Below, in pieces: positions 1 to 8,884 of a DNA stretch of 36,172 nucleotides. Origin of the DNA: Candidatus Arcanibacter lacustris (GTDB lineage Bacteria; Pseudomonadota; Alphaproteobacteria; Rickettsiales; Arcanibacteraceae); NCBI GenBank assembly GCA_000970895.1, contig JYHA01000029.1, positions 1,759-37,930 of the forward strand, written 5' to 3'. The notes beneath the pieces are model-generated. The model saw only the letters and a program-made list of their open reading frames with translations, was not told the DNA's origin and made no database searches. The stretch's first letter is position 1. Every line of letters begins with the position of its first letter. A program made the position numbers and the translations under genes.

Positions 1-2
1 CT

Positions 3-107
3 TTAGCTATTTCTTTATCTAGTAAAATTGATCAGAAATTTGATCATCAAAAAGAAGTAGATTATGAGGAGGAGAAATTAGTGATAGGTTTTTCGAGTCA
101 GTCATGA
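3..107 (+). CDS. C-terminal end of an unidentified protein (partial)
   Basis: One frame is open from the left edge to a TGA at 105-107 and encodes about 34 residues ending in VIGFSSQS. The stop overlaps the first gpsA ATG as ATGA, the typical arrangement of translationally coupled genes, which is the main reason to believe the frame is real. The tail is charged, with an EEE run, and has no recognisable motif, so I cannot name the protein. Confidence 0.5.
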   Translation, partial: LAISLSSKIDQKFDHQKEVDYEEEKLVIGFSSQS

Positions 108-151
108 ATAATAGTAAAAAATCAATCATGAATAATAGTAAAAAATCAATA
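104..151 (+). repeat. 24-bp tandem duplication at the gpsA start
   Basis: Bases 104-127 and 128-151 are the same apart from the last base (c against a), each beginning with ATG and encoding MNNSKKSI. The duplication keeps the frame and adds eight residues in front of the Rossmann fold, which normally begins within a few residues of the N-terminus. A recent slippage event is the simplest origin. Confidence 0.9.
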
Positions 152-1114
152 GCTGTAATTGGATCTGGTGCTTGGGGTACTGCAATTGCAAAAGTAGCAT
201 CTGTCAATGCTTCTGGTGTTATTATTATTTCGCAAAATCAAGATGTGATTGATGATATTAATCATTATAGTGAAAATAAGTTATATTTACCTGATATATC
301 ATTGTCAGGCAATATCACTGCTTCTGATGACATAACTATGACTGATAATGTTGATGTGATTTTTATTGCAGTACCATCTCAGTATGTAAGAGCTATTTTT
401 ACTCATTTAAGAGATGCCAAGATTAAATCTCCAGTGGTAATTTGCAGTAAAGGTATTGAAAAAGAAAGCCTAATGTTGATGAGCGAGGTAGCGCATGAGG
501 TGATTCCTGATAATAAAGTTGCTATTTTATCTGGTCCTAATTTAGCAATGGAAGTTGCATTACATAAACCATCTGCTACTACTATTGCATCAAATGATTC
601 AGGCCTTGCATATTTAGCTTCATCGATTGTTAGAAATGAAAATTTCACTCCTTATACTTGCAATGATATGATTACTAATCAAATTGCTGGTGCTACTAAA
701 AATATTATAGCTATAGCTAGTGGTTTGATAATTGGTAGGGATTTGGGTGAGAATGCTAGGGCCGCTGTTATTACCAAAGGTATTTCTGAAATTGCTAAAT
801 TGTCTGTGGCAAAAGGTGGAAAGCCTGAAACTATTTTTGGTTATGGTGGAATTGGTGATGTTTTACTAACATGTAATTCTGTTAAATCGCGAAATACTTC
901 CTTAGGTATTGAACTTGCCCAAAATCATGGGCTGGCTAATATATTAGGTCATAGAGTAACTGTTGCAGAAGGTGTTGATTCTGCTAAATCAGTTTCTGAG
1001 TTAGCGCATAAATTAAAAATAAATATGCCAATATGTCGGGCAATCAATGATTTGCTTTATAATAATTTGAGTATTGATAAGGCTATTAGTGATATTATAA
1101 AAGCTTATGATTAG
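104..1114 (+). CDS. gpsA: Glycerol-3-phosphate dehydrogenase [NAD(P)+]
   Basis: Cytosolic enzyme that reduces dihydroxyacetone phosphate to sn-glycerol 3-phosphate for phospholipid synthesis. The N-terminal Rossmann motif IGSGAWGTAIAK is at about residues 19-30, the family segment LSGPNLAMEVA is at about 145, and the C-terminal domain starts at AGATKNIIAIASG with the family's catalytic lysine. Length 336 residues is close to the usual 325-340. The start region is odd: the first eight codons (MNNSKKSI) are exactly repeated as a 24-bp tandem duplication, giving two possible starts at 104 and 128. The upstream gene overlaps the first ATG by 4 bp, and ntrY begins inside the 3' end, so the three genes are probably one operon. 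Product assignment is secure; which ATG is used is not. Confidence 0.95.
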   Translation: MNNSKKSIMNNSKKSIAVIGSGAWGTAIAKVASVNASGVIIISQNQDVIDDINHYSENKLYLPDISLSGNITASDDITMTDNVDVIFIAVPSQYVRAIFTHLRDAKIKSPVVICSKGIEKESLMLMSEVAHEVIPDNKVAILSGPNLAMEVALHKPSATTIASNDSGLAYLASSIVRNENFTPYTCNDMITNQIAGATKNIIAIASGLIIGRDLGENARAAVITKGISEIAKLSVAKGGKPETIFGYGGIGDVLLTCNSVKSRNTSLGIELAQNHGLANILGHRVTVAEGVDSAKSVSELAHKLKINMPICRAINDLLYNNLSIDKAISDIIKAYD

Positions 1115-3272
1115 ATACTTACAAAATTATTTTAATAACCATAAAATTAAAAAGCATCTATTATCAATTTTAGCTATTTGTGCTGGTATCTCAACTATTG
1201 CTACTTACGGTTATATTACAAGTACTACCAGAAATTTTGAAGCTAACCATCGATTCATGATGGTGCTTATTATCATTGATCTCATCTTATTCTTAGCTCT
1301 TATTATTGCTATCTCACGAAAATTAATCACCATCTATGGATCTAAAACTGGTGGGGTTTTACAGAAACGTATTGTGATGATGTTTAGTTTGGGTACTGCA
1401 ATTCCTGTGATTATCGTTGCTGTATTCTCATTTATTCTATTTAACTATGGAATTCAATCTTGGTTTAATCAGAAGGTGAGTATTGCTATTGAAGAATCTG
1501 TAGTGGTAGCTGAGGCTTATTTAAAAGAACATAAAGAAAATATTAAGGCAGATGCTCTTAGTATGGCAAATGATTTGAATAATGAAGCTTATGGCCTGGT
1601 AAATGATCCTATTTATTTTAGTCAATTTATAGAAGCCCAAGTCAATGCAAGATCTTTATCTGAGGCTATTATTTTTAGATCTGATGATAGAAAAATTTTA
1701 GCAAAATCACGTCTTAGTTTCTCATTATTATTTTCTTTAGATAAAATAACTGATGCTGACTTTGAAAATGTCAATAAAAACCAGGCGGTAATATTAGCCG
1801 ATGATAAAAATGACCGGGTTAGGGCTCTGGTAAAGCTAAAGAGTCTATCTGGTATTTTTTCCTCTGATATGTATTTATTGGTAGGAAGGTTAATCGACAG
1901 TAATGTGCTTGCTCATACCGAAGCATCTCAAGGTGCTGCTAATGAATATAATCGATTGAAATCAGAAATAGCCCAGTTACAAATTCAATTTTCTTTCATA
2001 TTTTTAATTGCAGCTATGTTGCTACTTGTAGCATCAATCGCAAGAGGGATAGTATTTGCTACGGAAATCACTGATCCAATTAGAGCATTACTTAAAGCAA
2101 CCGATAGAATAAGATCTGGAGATTTTGATTTTAGGGTTCAGGAAAGATCAAAAAAAGATGAGGTTAGTGTTTTAGGGCGTGCTTTTAACTTAATGACAGA
2201 ACAAATAGCAAAACAACGTAATGAATTAATCGAAGCTGCTAATGAAATAGATGTTAAAAGACATTTTAATGAAATGGTAATTGCTGGTGTTTCTGCTGGT
2301 ATTATTGCAGTAGATACGGATAAAAAAATCAGTGTTATCAATAAGTCAGCTTGCAATATGTTAGTGGTTCAAGCTTTTGAGGTTGTAGAGACAGATATTG
2401 AGTCAGTGATCCCTGAATTTGAATCTTTATTTGATTTGTCCGAACTAACGCCAGATGTGCCTGTTCAATCTGAAATAAATATCATGCGTCAGGGTAGAAA
2501 AATTGCATTGTTGGTAAGGATTGTTGCTGAAAAATTCAATAATCATTTGCAAGGTTATATTATAACTTTTGATGATATAACAGAGTTACTAGTAGCCCAG
2601 CGTACTGCTGCTTGGTCTGATGTGGCAAGAAGAATCGCGCATGAAGTGAGAAATCCACTTACTCCAATCCGACTTGCTTCTGAGAGATTAATCAAAAAAT
2701 ATTCCCATGAAGTATCTGATCAAGAAACTTTCACCAGATATATTGATACGATTATTAGACATGTTAGCAATATTGGCTCGATCATTGATGAGTTTGTCAA
2801 TTTTGCCCGTATACCATCCCCTGTATTTGCAAGATGTGATTTAGTAAATTTGGTTAGTAATGCTGTGTTTGCTAGACAAATTACTGGCAATGTAATTAAA
2901 TATAAATTAGATACACCAGATGATGAGATTTTAGTGACTATTGATGAGGGGCAGATTGATCGTATTTTAATTAACCTTCTTAAAAATGCTGAAGAATCAA
3001 TAGAGCAAAATTCTAATAGTAAAGATGGTTTGATTAAGGTTGATGTTGTGATAGAAGGCAAGTTTGTAAATATTATCATTGAAGATAATGGTGCTGGTTT
3101 TGATTCGCAAATTATAAATCGTCTAACAGAGCCATATATTACTACCAAACCTAAGGGTAGTGGCTTGGGACTAGCTATTGTTAAAAAAATTATGGATGAT
3201 CATGGTGGTTTAATATCATTTACTAATAACGAAGGAATAGGTGCAACTGTGAAATTATCATTACCGATATGA
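1107..3272 (+). CDS. ntrY: NtrY-like membrane sensor histidine kinase
   Basis: Sensor kinase of the NtrY family, whose usual partner is the response regulator NtrX. Visible order: three hydrophobic segments at about residues 18-38, 50-72 and 88-112, a periplasmic stretch, a fourth segment at about 293-315, a HAMP region (ITDPIRALLKATDRIRSGDF), a PAS-like region after residue 385, then the dimerisation/phosphoacceptor helix RRIAHEVRNPLTPIRLA with His512, and an ATPase domain with N box (ILINLLKNAEESI), G1 (EDNGAGF) and G2 (KGSGLGLAIVKKI). The 721-residue length fits the family. The ATG at 1107 overlaps the gpsA stop by 8 bp, implying coupled translation. No ntrX follows; a repeat and radA come next, so the partner must be encoded elsewhere. 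The sensed signal cannot be read from sequence. Confidence 0.9.
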   Translation: MIRYLQNYFNNHKIKKHLLSILAICAGISTIATYGYITSTTRNFEANHRFMMVLIIIDLILFLALIIAISRKLITIYGSKTGGVLQKRIVMMFSLGTAIPVIIVAVFSFILFNYGIQSWFNQKVSIAIEESVVVAEAYLKEHKENIKADALSMANDLNNEAYGLVNDPIYFSQFIEAQVNARSLSEAIIFRSDDRKILAKSRLSFSLLFSLDKITDADFENVNKNQAVILADDKNDRVRALVKLKSLSGIFSSDMYLLVGRLIDSNVLAHTEASQGAANEYNRLKSEIAQLQIQFSFIFLIAAMLLLVASIARGIVFATEITDPIRALLKATDRIRSGDFDFRVQERSKKDEVSVLGRAFNLMTEQIAKQRNELIEAANEIDVKRHFNEMVIAGVSAGIIAVDTDKKISVINKSACNMLVVQAFEVVETDIESVIPEFESLFDLSELTPDVPVQSEINIMRQGRKIALLVRIVAEKFNNHLQGYIITFDDITELLVAQRTAAWSDVARRIAHEVRNPLTPIRLASERLIKKYSHEVSDQETFTRYIDTIIRHVSNIGSIIDEFVNFARIPSPVFARCDLVNLVSNAVFARQITGNVIKYKLDTPDDEILVTIDEGQIDRILINLLKNAEESIEQNSNSKDGLIKVDVVIEGKFVNIIIEDNGAGFDSQIINRLTEPYITTKPKGSGLGLAIVKKIMDDHGGLISFTNNEGIGATVKLSLPI

Positions 3273-3317
3273 AACATCATACTACACCGTACTTTTTATA
3301 TGATAGCTCAGAAGGTT

Positions 3318-3477
3318 GTCATCTCAGGACGAGAAGTTTTGTCTTTTTAAGACAAAACGAGCGGGTAAGATCCACAAAAATCTTCAATCTTCAACAAAGT
3401 ACTATTAAAAATAAAGAAAGATGGATCCCATCGCTTCAATTTATCTTCTTCGAAGATAAATATCGCTCCAGGATGAC
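3318..3477. repeat. Palindromic dispersed repeat, copy 1
   Basis: A roughly 160-bp block bounded by GTCATC and its inverse GATGAC. It contains a 10-bp perfect hairpin at 3336-3345/3349-3358 and another at 3439-3448/3452-3461, each with a three-base loop. Read on the minus strand it starts GTCATCCTGGAGCGAT and later contains GGATCCATCTTT and TTTTGTGGATC, the same order of motifs as the block at 9975. Frames are open across it on both strands (about 87 and 65 codons), which looks like a property of the repeat rather than a gene. It lies between ntrY and radA and ends about 50 bp before the radA start. Confidence 0.75.
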
Positions 3478-3531
3478 TCCTCCTCCTTATCCCAAAGCTT
3501 CCCGTTGTATAAAAAACTGTGGAGTAGTATG

Positions 3532-4887
3532 ATGAAACATTCAAAATCTATAACTCAATTTGTTTGTCAAGAATGCGGATATGCTTCAAAAAAGTGGAGT
3601 GGTAAATGTGATGAATGTAATAGTTGGAATAGCTTTGTGGAAGAAAATAATGTCCCTGTTACTAAAAGCAAATCAAGCAAAGCTCTCCAGTTTGAGTCAT
3701 TAGATTCCGTTGTTACACCGCCTCCTCGTTTTAGTAGTGCTATATTAGAATTAGATAGGGTGCTTGGAGGTGGGCTGGTCAAAGGTTCTGCAATTCTAAT
3801 AGGTGGTGATCCTGGTATTGGAAAATCAACCTTACTATTACAACTCGTTGCAAATCTATCAATCAAAAACATTAAAACTGCCTATATAACGGGCGAAGAA
3901 TCAATCGAGCAAGTAAGGCTTAGAGCTGCAAGGCTGGGATTGAGTAGCGCTCCTACTAAATTAATGGCAGCAACTAATGTTAATGATATTATAAGTTCCA
4001 TTAGAGAGAATCGTGATATTGAATTATTGGTAATTGATTCTATTCAAACTATGTTTGTGCCAGAATTTAGTTCAAGTCCTGGTACTGTTTCGCAAGTTAG
4101 AGCTGCGGCTCATGAAATTATCACTATGGCTAAGCAACTTGGTATTATTGTTATTCTTGTTGGTCATGTAACTAAAGATGGTCAGATTGCTGGTCCTAAA
4201 GTTTTAGAACATATGGTGGATACAGTTTTATATTTTGAAGGTGAAAATGGTGGTCATTTTAGAATGATCCGTTCAGTTAAAAATAGATTTGGTGGAGTAA
4301 ATGAAATCGGGGTTTTTGAAATGGGGGATATGGGATTAGTTGAAATTTCTAACCCTTCATCATTATTTCTATCTCTTAGAGATCGCAATATTAGTGGAAC
4401 TTCTGTTTTTGCAGGAATTGAAGGTACGAGGCCTTTGCTTAGCGAGGTCCAAGCATTAATTTCTCCCTCGGTAATGGCCATGCCAAGACGTGCTGTAGTT
4501 GGTTGGGATATTAATCGACTAGCTATGGTTTTGGCTGTAATTAATGTGAGATATGGGCTTAATTTCGGGGAAAAAGAAATATATTTAAATGTAGCAGGAG
4601 GACTGAAAATTAATGAACCAGCAGCAGATTTATCTATGGCTAGTGCGTTAATTTCAGCTGCTGTCAATACTCCAGCTCCAGATAATAGTATATTCTTCGG
4701 AGAGATAGGATTATCAGGTGAAATAAGGGCAGTTTCTCATGCCAATATAAGACTTAAAGAAGCTTTAAAACTAGGCTTTAACAAGGCAATTATTCCTGCT
4801 AAGTCAAAATACCAATCTTTGCCAGATATGGAGATAATCGAGATATCTCATATAAAGCAACTAAAGGATTTCTACGGTAAGAGATAG
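3532..4887 (+). CDS. radA: DNA repair protein RadA
   Basis: RadA (Sms) is a RecA-like DNA-dependent ATPase that promotes branch migration in homologous recombination. The N-terminal zinc finger is intact (C12, C15, C26, C29, in CQECGYASKKW...CDEC). Walker A GGDPGIGKST is at residues 91-100, and the RadA signature KNRFG starts at residue 250. The C-terminal Lon-like domain follows (ALISPSVMAMPRRAV, GGLKINEPAADLSMASAL). At about 451 residues it is full length. I chose ATG 3532 because GGAG at 3521-3524 gives a 7-base spacing and the zinc finger then begins at residue 12, as usual; ATG 3529 is also possible. The longer frame from TTG 3505 runs back towards the repeat and is unlikely. Convergent with cckA. 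Confidence 0.94.
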   Translation: MKHSKSITQFVCQECGYASKKWSGKCDECNSWNSFVEENNVPVTKSKSSKALQFESLDSVVTPPPRFSSAILELDRVLGGGLVKGSAILIGGDPGIGKSTLLLQLVANLSIKNIKTAYITGEESIEQVRLRAARLGLSSAPTKLMAATNVNDIISSIRENRDIELLVIDSIQTMFVPEFSSSPGTVSQVRAAAHEIITMAKQLGIIVILVGHVTKDGQIAGPKVLEHMVDTVLYFEGENGGHFRMIRSVKNRFGGVNEIGVFEMGDMGLVEISNPSSLFLSLRDRNISGTSVFAGIEGTRPLLSEVQALISPSVMAMPRRAVVGWDINRLAMVLAVINVRYGLNFGEKEIYLNVAGGLKINEPAADLSMASALISAAVNTPAPDNSIFFGEIGLSGEIRAVSHANIRLKEALKLGFNKAIIPAKSKYQSLPDMEIIEISHIKQLKDFYGKR

Positions 4888-4965
4888 TGTTTCCTGCGGA
4901 TGATTGAGTTCAAACATTAATTATTTAGAAGTGCGCTGATCTGATTAGTTTTTTTGCTATAATAA

Positions 4966-7485
4966 CTACTGCTTCATCACTTCTTTAACCTTGCTTGCTA
5001 GTTGTTTTAAGTTAAAAGGTTTGGCAAGGAAGTTAAAGTTATTATCAGTACCATATTTATTGGCAAAAGCATCTTCTGCATATCCAGAGATGAAAATAAC
5101 CTTAATATTAGGATGTTTTAATCTTACTTCTTCGATCATATCTGGTCCATTAGTACCAGGCATAATTACATCTGAGATAATTACATCAATTTCATGACCA
5201 TGTTCTTCCATGATTTGTAATGCATCATCACCATTTTCCGCTTCAAATACTTTGTAACCTTTGTTTATTAGGGCGTGGACTGCAAATATTCTAACTGGTG
5301 CTTCATCTTCAACCATTAAGATGTTGCCAACTCCTGTAAGATCATTGCTGCTAGCTGATTCATTTTCATCTGATCTTCTTTCTGCTGATAGATCATCTTC
5401 TTTGTCCTGGCTAGTGCTTTCATAGTTCTTTAGGAATATGCTAAATTTAGTGCCTTTATTTTCTTCAGTTGTGATGTAAATATAACCACCTGTTTGCTTG
5501 ACTATTCCATAGACTGTAGATAATCCAAGTCCTGTTCCTGCGCCCAACTCTTTGGTGGTGAAGAATGGTTCGAAAATCTTAGTCAGGAGATGTTTAGGAA
5601 TTCCACAGCCAGTGTCAGCTATTTCAATTAAAACATATTTTCCTGGCTCTATTTTTTCATCTTCAATTGGAGAAATTAATTTTGGATCTATTGAATTGGC
5701 GGAAGTAATTGAAACATTGCTTGTTTGGATGGTAAGTATACCACCTTTATCCATAGCATCGCGTGCATTAACTGCTAGATTGATGATTACTTGTTCAAGT
5801 TGGTTTTGATCAACTTTAACTAACCATAAATCACGACCATGATTCATATTTAGTTCGATATTGCCTCCAATTAATCTTCTGATTAGGTTGGATGATTCAT
5901 CAAATACATTGGTAATATCTATGACTCTTGGTTGTAGTACTTGCTTTCTCGAAAAAGCCAGTAATTGACGAACTAAAGATGCAGCACGGGTGGTGGTTTG
6001 TTTTATTTGCATGATATCAGCAAAAGATTGATCCCCTGGTGGGTGACGCATTAATAATAAATCACAGAATCCCATCATTGCAGTTAGGAGATTATTAAAG
6101 TCATGCGCTATACCGCCTGCTAATTGACCGACTGCTTGCATTTTTTGAGAGTGAACGAAATTCATCTCCAAGTTTTTTTGCTCACTTGCATCGATTAAGT
6201 GAAAAATAAATTTAGGAGGTGTTTGTTTTAAAGTGGCTAATTTATGTATATATAATATCGCCGTTATTTCTTTATTATGATTGTTTTTTAGTTTTATTTC
6301 GCAAGTTTTGTAGTTCCCTTCTTCTGCATAAGCATTGTTCGCCAAGGATTCGTTGATTATTTTTGTTATTTCTTCTTTGTTGTCTTCGTGCACAATATCT
6401 AAAAAAGACCATTTTATGCTACTATAATCCATAGGAAGCATTTTTTGGAAAGCAATGTTGGTTTTTTCAACAACTCCATCTATATCTAATATTACTTGTG
6501 CAATAGGAGAATTATTGATTAGATAAGATATATAAGCTTCGTTTTCTTGAGCTAAATCTTCTGGAGATGAAAGTAGTACTATATTTTCATTTATATTGTC
6601 GTTACAAGAAATATTTATTTGACGTGCTGCAAAGCTTGTTTTGTCTTTATGATGGAATAATTGTATCGATTGATGTTCTGGGTCTTTTAAAGTAACAAGT
6701 TGATTAATATTTAATCCTATTATTTCTTTGGCATTGTTATATCCAAGAGCAGTAGCGAAATTTTCATCGCAATATTTTAATTTATTATTTTGATCAAAAT
6801 TATAATGAGCAACTTGCTTGTTATTTAATAAGATCTGTTTTTTCGATAAGTCATTATCTTTATTGATGCCTTTGATGATTAAAAATTTTTCATCGATATT
6901 TTTATCGATCTTACTAAAAAAGATAGTCATAGGTTCGATGATTATCTGAGCATTAATAATATGAGGGTGATTAACGTCAATAATTTTTGTATCTGTAATA
7001 TGTAGAATAGAATTGGCGATTTCTTTATCAATTAAATCACTATCGAGTAAGTAATCTAATTCGGTTGGCTTTTTGGAATGAGGATCATGAGCAATAAAAA
7101 ATTCAGTAAATGATTTATCAACATAAATCGTTGATCCATCATCTTTTACAATTATACAAAACCAACTAGAAGTTCTAGCAGCGCTAGCAAATACTAAGTT
7201 TTGTAGTTCGGTACTCATAATTAAATCATTAGATGATTTAATTAGCATACTCATCCAGAATCCTATTCCTGAAAAACCCAACAAAGATAATAATGAAATT
7301 GTTATAAATCCAGTAGTATTTACAAGGAAATAAGTAGTAGTCAATATTATTGTCATAGAAATTGCAATAAAAGACAGTAACTTAATAATATCTCCGCCAT
7401 ATTCTCTTTTAGAAAAATATTTTTTGTGATCTAATATTCCACTCTTTCCATGATCAATATATCTCTTAAACATAACAAAACTCAT
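4966..7485 (-). CDS. cckA: Hybrid histidine kinase CckA
   Basis: CckA is the alphaproteobacterial hybrid kinase that, through the phosphotransferase ChpT, controls the cell-cycle regulator CtrA. Two membrane segments lie at about residues 34-55 and 60-82, followed by PAS-like regions and then the highly conserved phosphoacceptor segment AGGIAHDFNNLLTAMMGFCD with His461. The ATPase domain has NLAVNARDAM, DTGCGIP and GAGTGLGLSTVYGIVKQTGG. An acidic linker leads to a C-terminal receiver domain with the phosphoacceptor Asp772 in VIISDVIMPGTNG and the conserved lysine in FLAKPF. All catalytic residues are present. At 839 residues it is longer than Caulobacter CckA (about 690) because of the sensory region. 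Neither chpT nor ctrA is in the window. No clear Shine-Dalgarno precedes ATG 7485; M5 (7473) is an alternative start. Confidence 0.94.
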   Translation of the reverse strand: MSFVMFKRYIDHGKSGILDHKKYFSKREYGGDIIKLLSFIAISMTIILTTTYFLVNTTGFITISLLSLLGFSGIGFWMSMLIKSSNDLIMSTELQNLVFASAARTSSWFCIIVKDDGSTIYVDKSFTEFFIAHDPHSKKPTELDYLLDSDLIDKEIANSILHITDTKIIDVNHPHIINAQIIIEPMTIFFSKIDKNIDEKFLIIKGINKDNDLSKKQILLNNKQVAHYNFDQNNKLKYCDENFATALGYNNAKEIIGLNINQLVTLKDPEHQSIQLFHHKDKTSFAARQINISCNDNINENIVLLSSPEDLAQENEAYISYLINNSPIAQVILDIDGVVEKTNIAFQKMLPMDYSSIKWSFLDIVHEDNKEEITKIINESLANNAYAEEGNYKTCEIKLKNNHNKEITAILYIHKLATLKQTPPKFIFHLIDASEQKNLEMNFVHSQKMQAVGQLAGGIAHDFNNLLTAMMGFCDLLLMRHPPGDQSFADIMQIKQTTTRAASLVRQLLAFSRKQVLQPRVIDITNVFDESSNLIRRLIGGNIELNMNHGRDLWLVKVDQNQLEQVIINLAVNARDAMDKGGILTIQTSNVSITSANSIDPKLISPIEDEKIEPGKYVLIEIADTGCGIPKHLLTKIFEPFFTTKELGAGTGLGLSTVYGIVKQTGGYIYITTEENKGTKFSIFLKNYESTSQDKEDDLSAERRSDENESASSNDLTGVGNILMVEDEAPVRIFAVHALINKGYKVFEAENGDDALQIMEEHGHEIDVIISDVIMPGTNGPDMIEEVRLKHPNIKVIFISGYAEDAFANKYGTDNNFNFLAKPFNLKQLASKVKEVMKQ

Positions 7486-7517
7486 AATATTTAAATTTTA
7501 ATTTTAGATTGTTCTAA

Positions 7518-7546
7518 ATAATCTATCATATTGCCCAAATCGTCAA
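7518..7546 (-). promoter_or_regulatory. Putative sigma-70 promoter of cckA
   Basis: On the minus strand TTGACG (7541-7546) and GATTAT (7518-7523) are separated by 17 bases, placing a start about 25 bases before the cckA ATG. The -10 box matches the consensus at four of six positions, so in this AT-rich spacer the call is tentative. Confidence 0.4.
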
Positions 7547-7744
7547 TTAAAATTATCGCAATTTTTAAATTAAATGGTGATTTTGTTATATAACTGTTTT
7601 TCCTCCATATTATGTTAAATAATCCACGAATTTATAAATAAATCAATAAAAAAGTAAGAAAGTTTGTGTAAAAAATCATATATTTACTTTTCGTTAATTT
7701 GTTGGGTTTATTCTTAATATAAGTGAGTAATTATAAAATCGTTA

Positions 7745-7807
7745 AATTATAAACCAAGGCTTTATAATTGCTAGATTGAACAAGGTTGCCAAATAACCTT
7801 ATTCAAT
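7745..7807 (+). promoter_or_regulatory. Two-hairpin leader before the 7842 gene, in a 356-bp spacer
   Basis: The gene-free stretch 7486-7841 ends in two adjacent hairpins. The first pairs AATTATAAA (7745-7753) with TTTATAATT (7761-7769) around a 7-base loop. The second pairs 7775-7787 with 7795-7807, 12 of 13 pairs, again with a 7-base loop. Neither is followed by a T-run, so they are not obvious terminators. A strong Shine-Dalgarno, AGGAGA at 7829-7834, comes 7 bases before ATG 7842. The arrangement suggests a 5' untranslated region that stabilises or regulates the mRNA. I see no convincing promoter in the AT-rich 7550-7740 stretch. Confidence 0.6.
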
Positions 7808-7841
7808 ATTTTTTCAATATAACCTAATAGGAGATAATTCT

Positions 7842-8867
7842 ATGACAGCATCAACACTACCATGGACCGGTACCGGATCAAACGGACAAAGCTCATCAAA
7901 TAAATATTCTTTCAATCCAGCTTTATATACCGCATCTGCTGCATTTACACCGCTTTGTACTGGTACAAATGCTGCAGTAACGGGCGTTACAACAGCAGCA
8001 ACTGCTTTTGATTATTTTTCATTGCTCTCAACTGGTTCACCAGGCGCATTCCTAACTGCTTATACTGCTTTATCAGTTTCAACAACAGTTGGCGTACAAA
8101 ACAAAGCATTTGCTGCAGCTCTTTCTTATGAAGCAAGAAATGCTCTTTTACCATTAGTAAAAGCAGAATATTTTGCAGGTACATTGGCACCTGCATTAAT
8201 TACTACTATTACTGATGAAGTAACTGCTGCTTCTAACTCTTTAACAGTTATTCAAACTGGTGTTGACTCTGCTACCAAAACTGCTCTTTCAACTGCTTAT
8301 ACTGCAGAAGCAGCTGTAATTACTGCAGCTTTAAACAGATTAAAAACAGTAGAAAATAAAATCTATTTAGTTGGTGACTCAATAGATGTTACATCTGCTG
8401 CATCAAATACTGCTTATGCTGCTATTACTACTCTAACTTCTTTTACAGGAACTAAAACTCCTTTATCAGCTCTTTTTGATCCAGCACAATTAGGTAATGG
8501 TGGTACTGCTATTCCTTCTCTTACTGCATCTACTTTTGCTAATGCTGGTACTTTGCAAGGTTATTATTCAACTGCTGCTACTGCTCTTGCTGGAAGTACT
8601 TTACTTAAACAATTACAAGCAACAACCGAAATGACAGCTCAAACTACTTTTGATCTTTATTGCGGTCAATTGCAAGGTTATTTAAGTGCAGGTACTACTG
8701 GTAACTGGGCTTCTGGTTCTACAACAGTTGGTATTATCCCTGGTATTGACTATGAGTTACATATTGCAGGAACAGTAATGAATGCTCAGCTTGCTGCAGA
8801 TTCTTCTACTATTACTGCTGCTGCTGGTGTTATCGGCGCTCCTTCAGTTACAACAAATTATCTATAA
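7842..8867 (+). CDS. Ala/Thr/Ser-rich protein of unknown family, paralogue 1
   Basis: I do not recognise this 341-residue protein. It is very rich in Ala, Thr and Ser and poor in charged residues. It is clearly paralogous to the next gene: FTPLCTGTN..AVTGVTTAATA, GAFLTAY, QNKAF, EAR.ALLPLVKAE, SIDV, TLTSFTG.KT, LQATTEM, FDLYCGQ.QGY and SAGTTGNWASGS recur in both, while the middle diverges. There are exactly two cysteines, both conserved in the paralogue. It has about 25 more N-terminal residues than the paralogue. No signal peptide or membrane helix is visible; the Ala/Thr-rich middle (about 110-190) looks helical. The strong Shine-Dalgarno, structured leader and following strong terminator suggest high expression as a single gene. 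A surface, secreted or structural protein is a guess from composition. Confidence 0.85.
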   Translation: MTASTLPWTGTGSNGQSSSNKYSFNPALYTASAAFTPLCTGTNAAVTGVTTAATAFDYFSLLSTGSPGAFLTAYTALSVSTTVGVQNKAFAAALSYEARNALLPLVKAEYFAGTLAPALITTITDEVTAASNSLTVIQTGVDSATKTALSTAYTAEAAVITAALNRLKTVENKIYLVGDSIDVTSAASNTAYAAITTLTSFTGTKTPLSALFDPAQLGNGGTAIPSLTASTFANAGTLQGYYSTAATALAGSTLLKQLQATTEMTAQTTFDLYCGQLQGYLSAGTTGNWASGSTTVGIIPGIDYELHIAGTVMNAQLAADSSTITAAAGVIGAPSVTTNYL

Positions 8868-8884
8868 TTGTTGTTATAAGAAAT

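Noticed and set aside
3505..3531. TTG start giving a longer RadA.
   Set aside because: The zinc finger normally begins about ten residues from the start, and GGAG at 3521 serves the ATG at 3532.
3269..3532. An open frame of 87 codons between ntrY and radA (and a 65-codon frame on the other strand).
   Set aside because: It is almost wholly within a palindromic repeat, has no ribosome-binding site of its own and does not look like a protein; the openness is explained by the repeat.
7486..7841. Possible tRNA or small RNA gene in the spacer with two hairpins.
   Set aside because: No cloverleaf or CCA-like end can be folded and the stems sit directly before a ribosome-binding site, so a leader is the simpler reading.
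7987..8196. Minus-strand frame inside paralogue 1.
   Set aside because: A shadow of Ala/Thr-rich codons; no start signals and Gln/Leu-rich nonsense composition.
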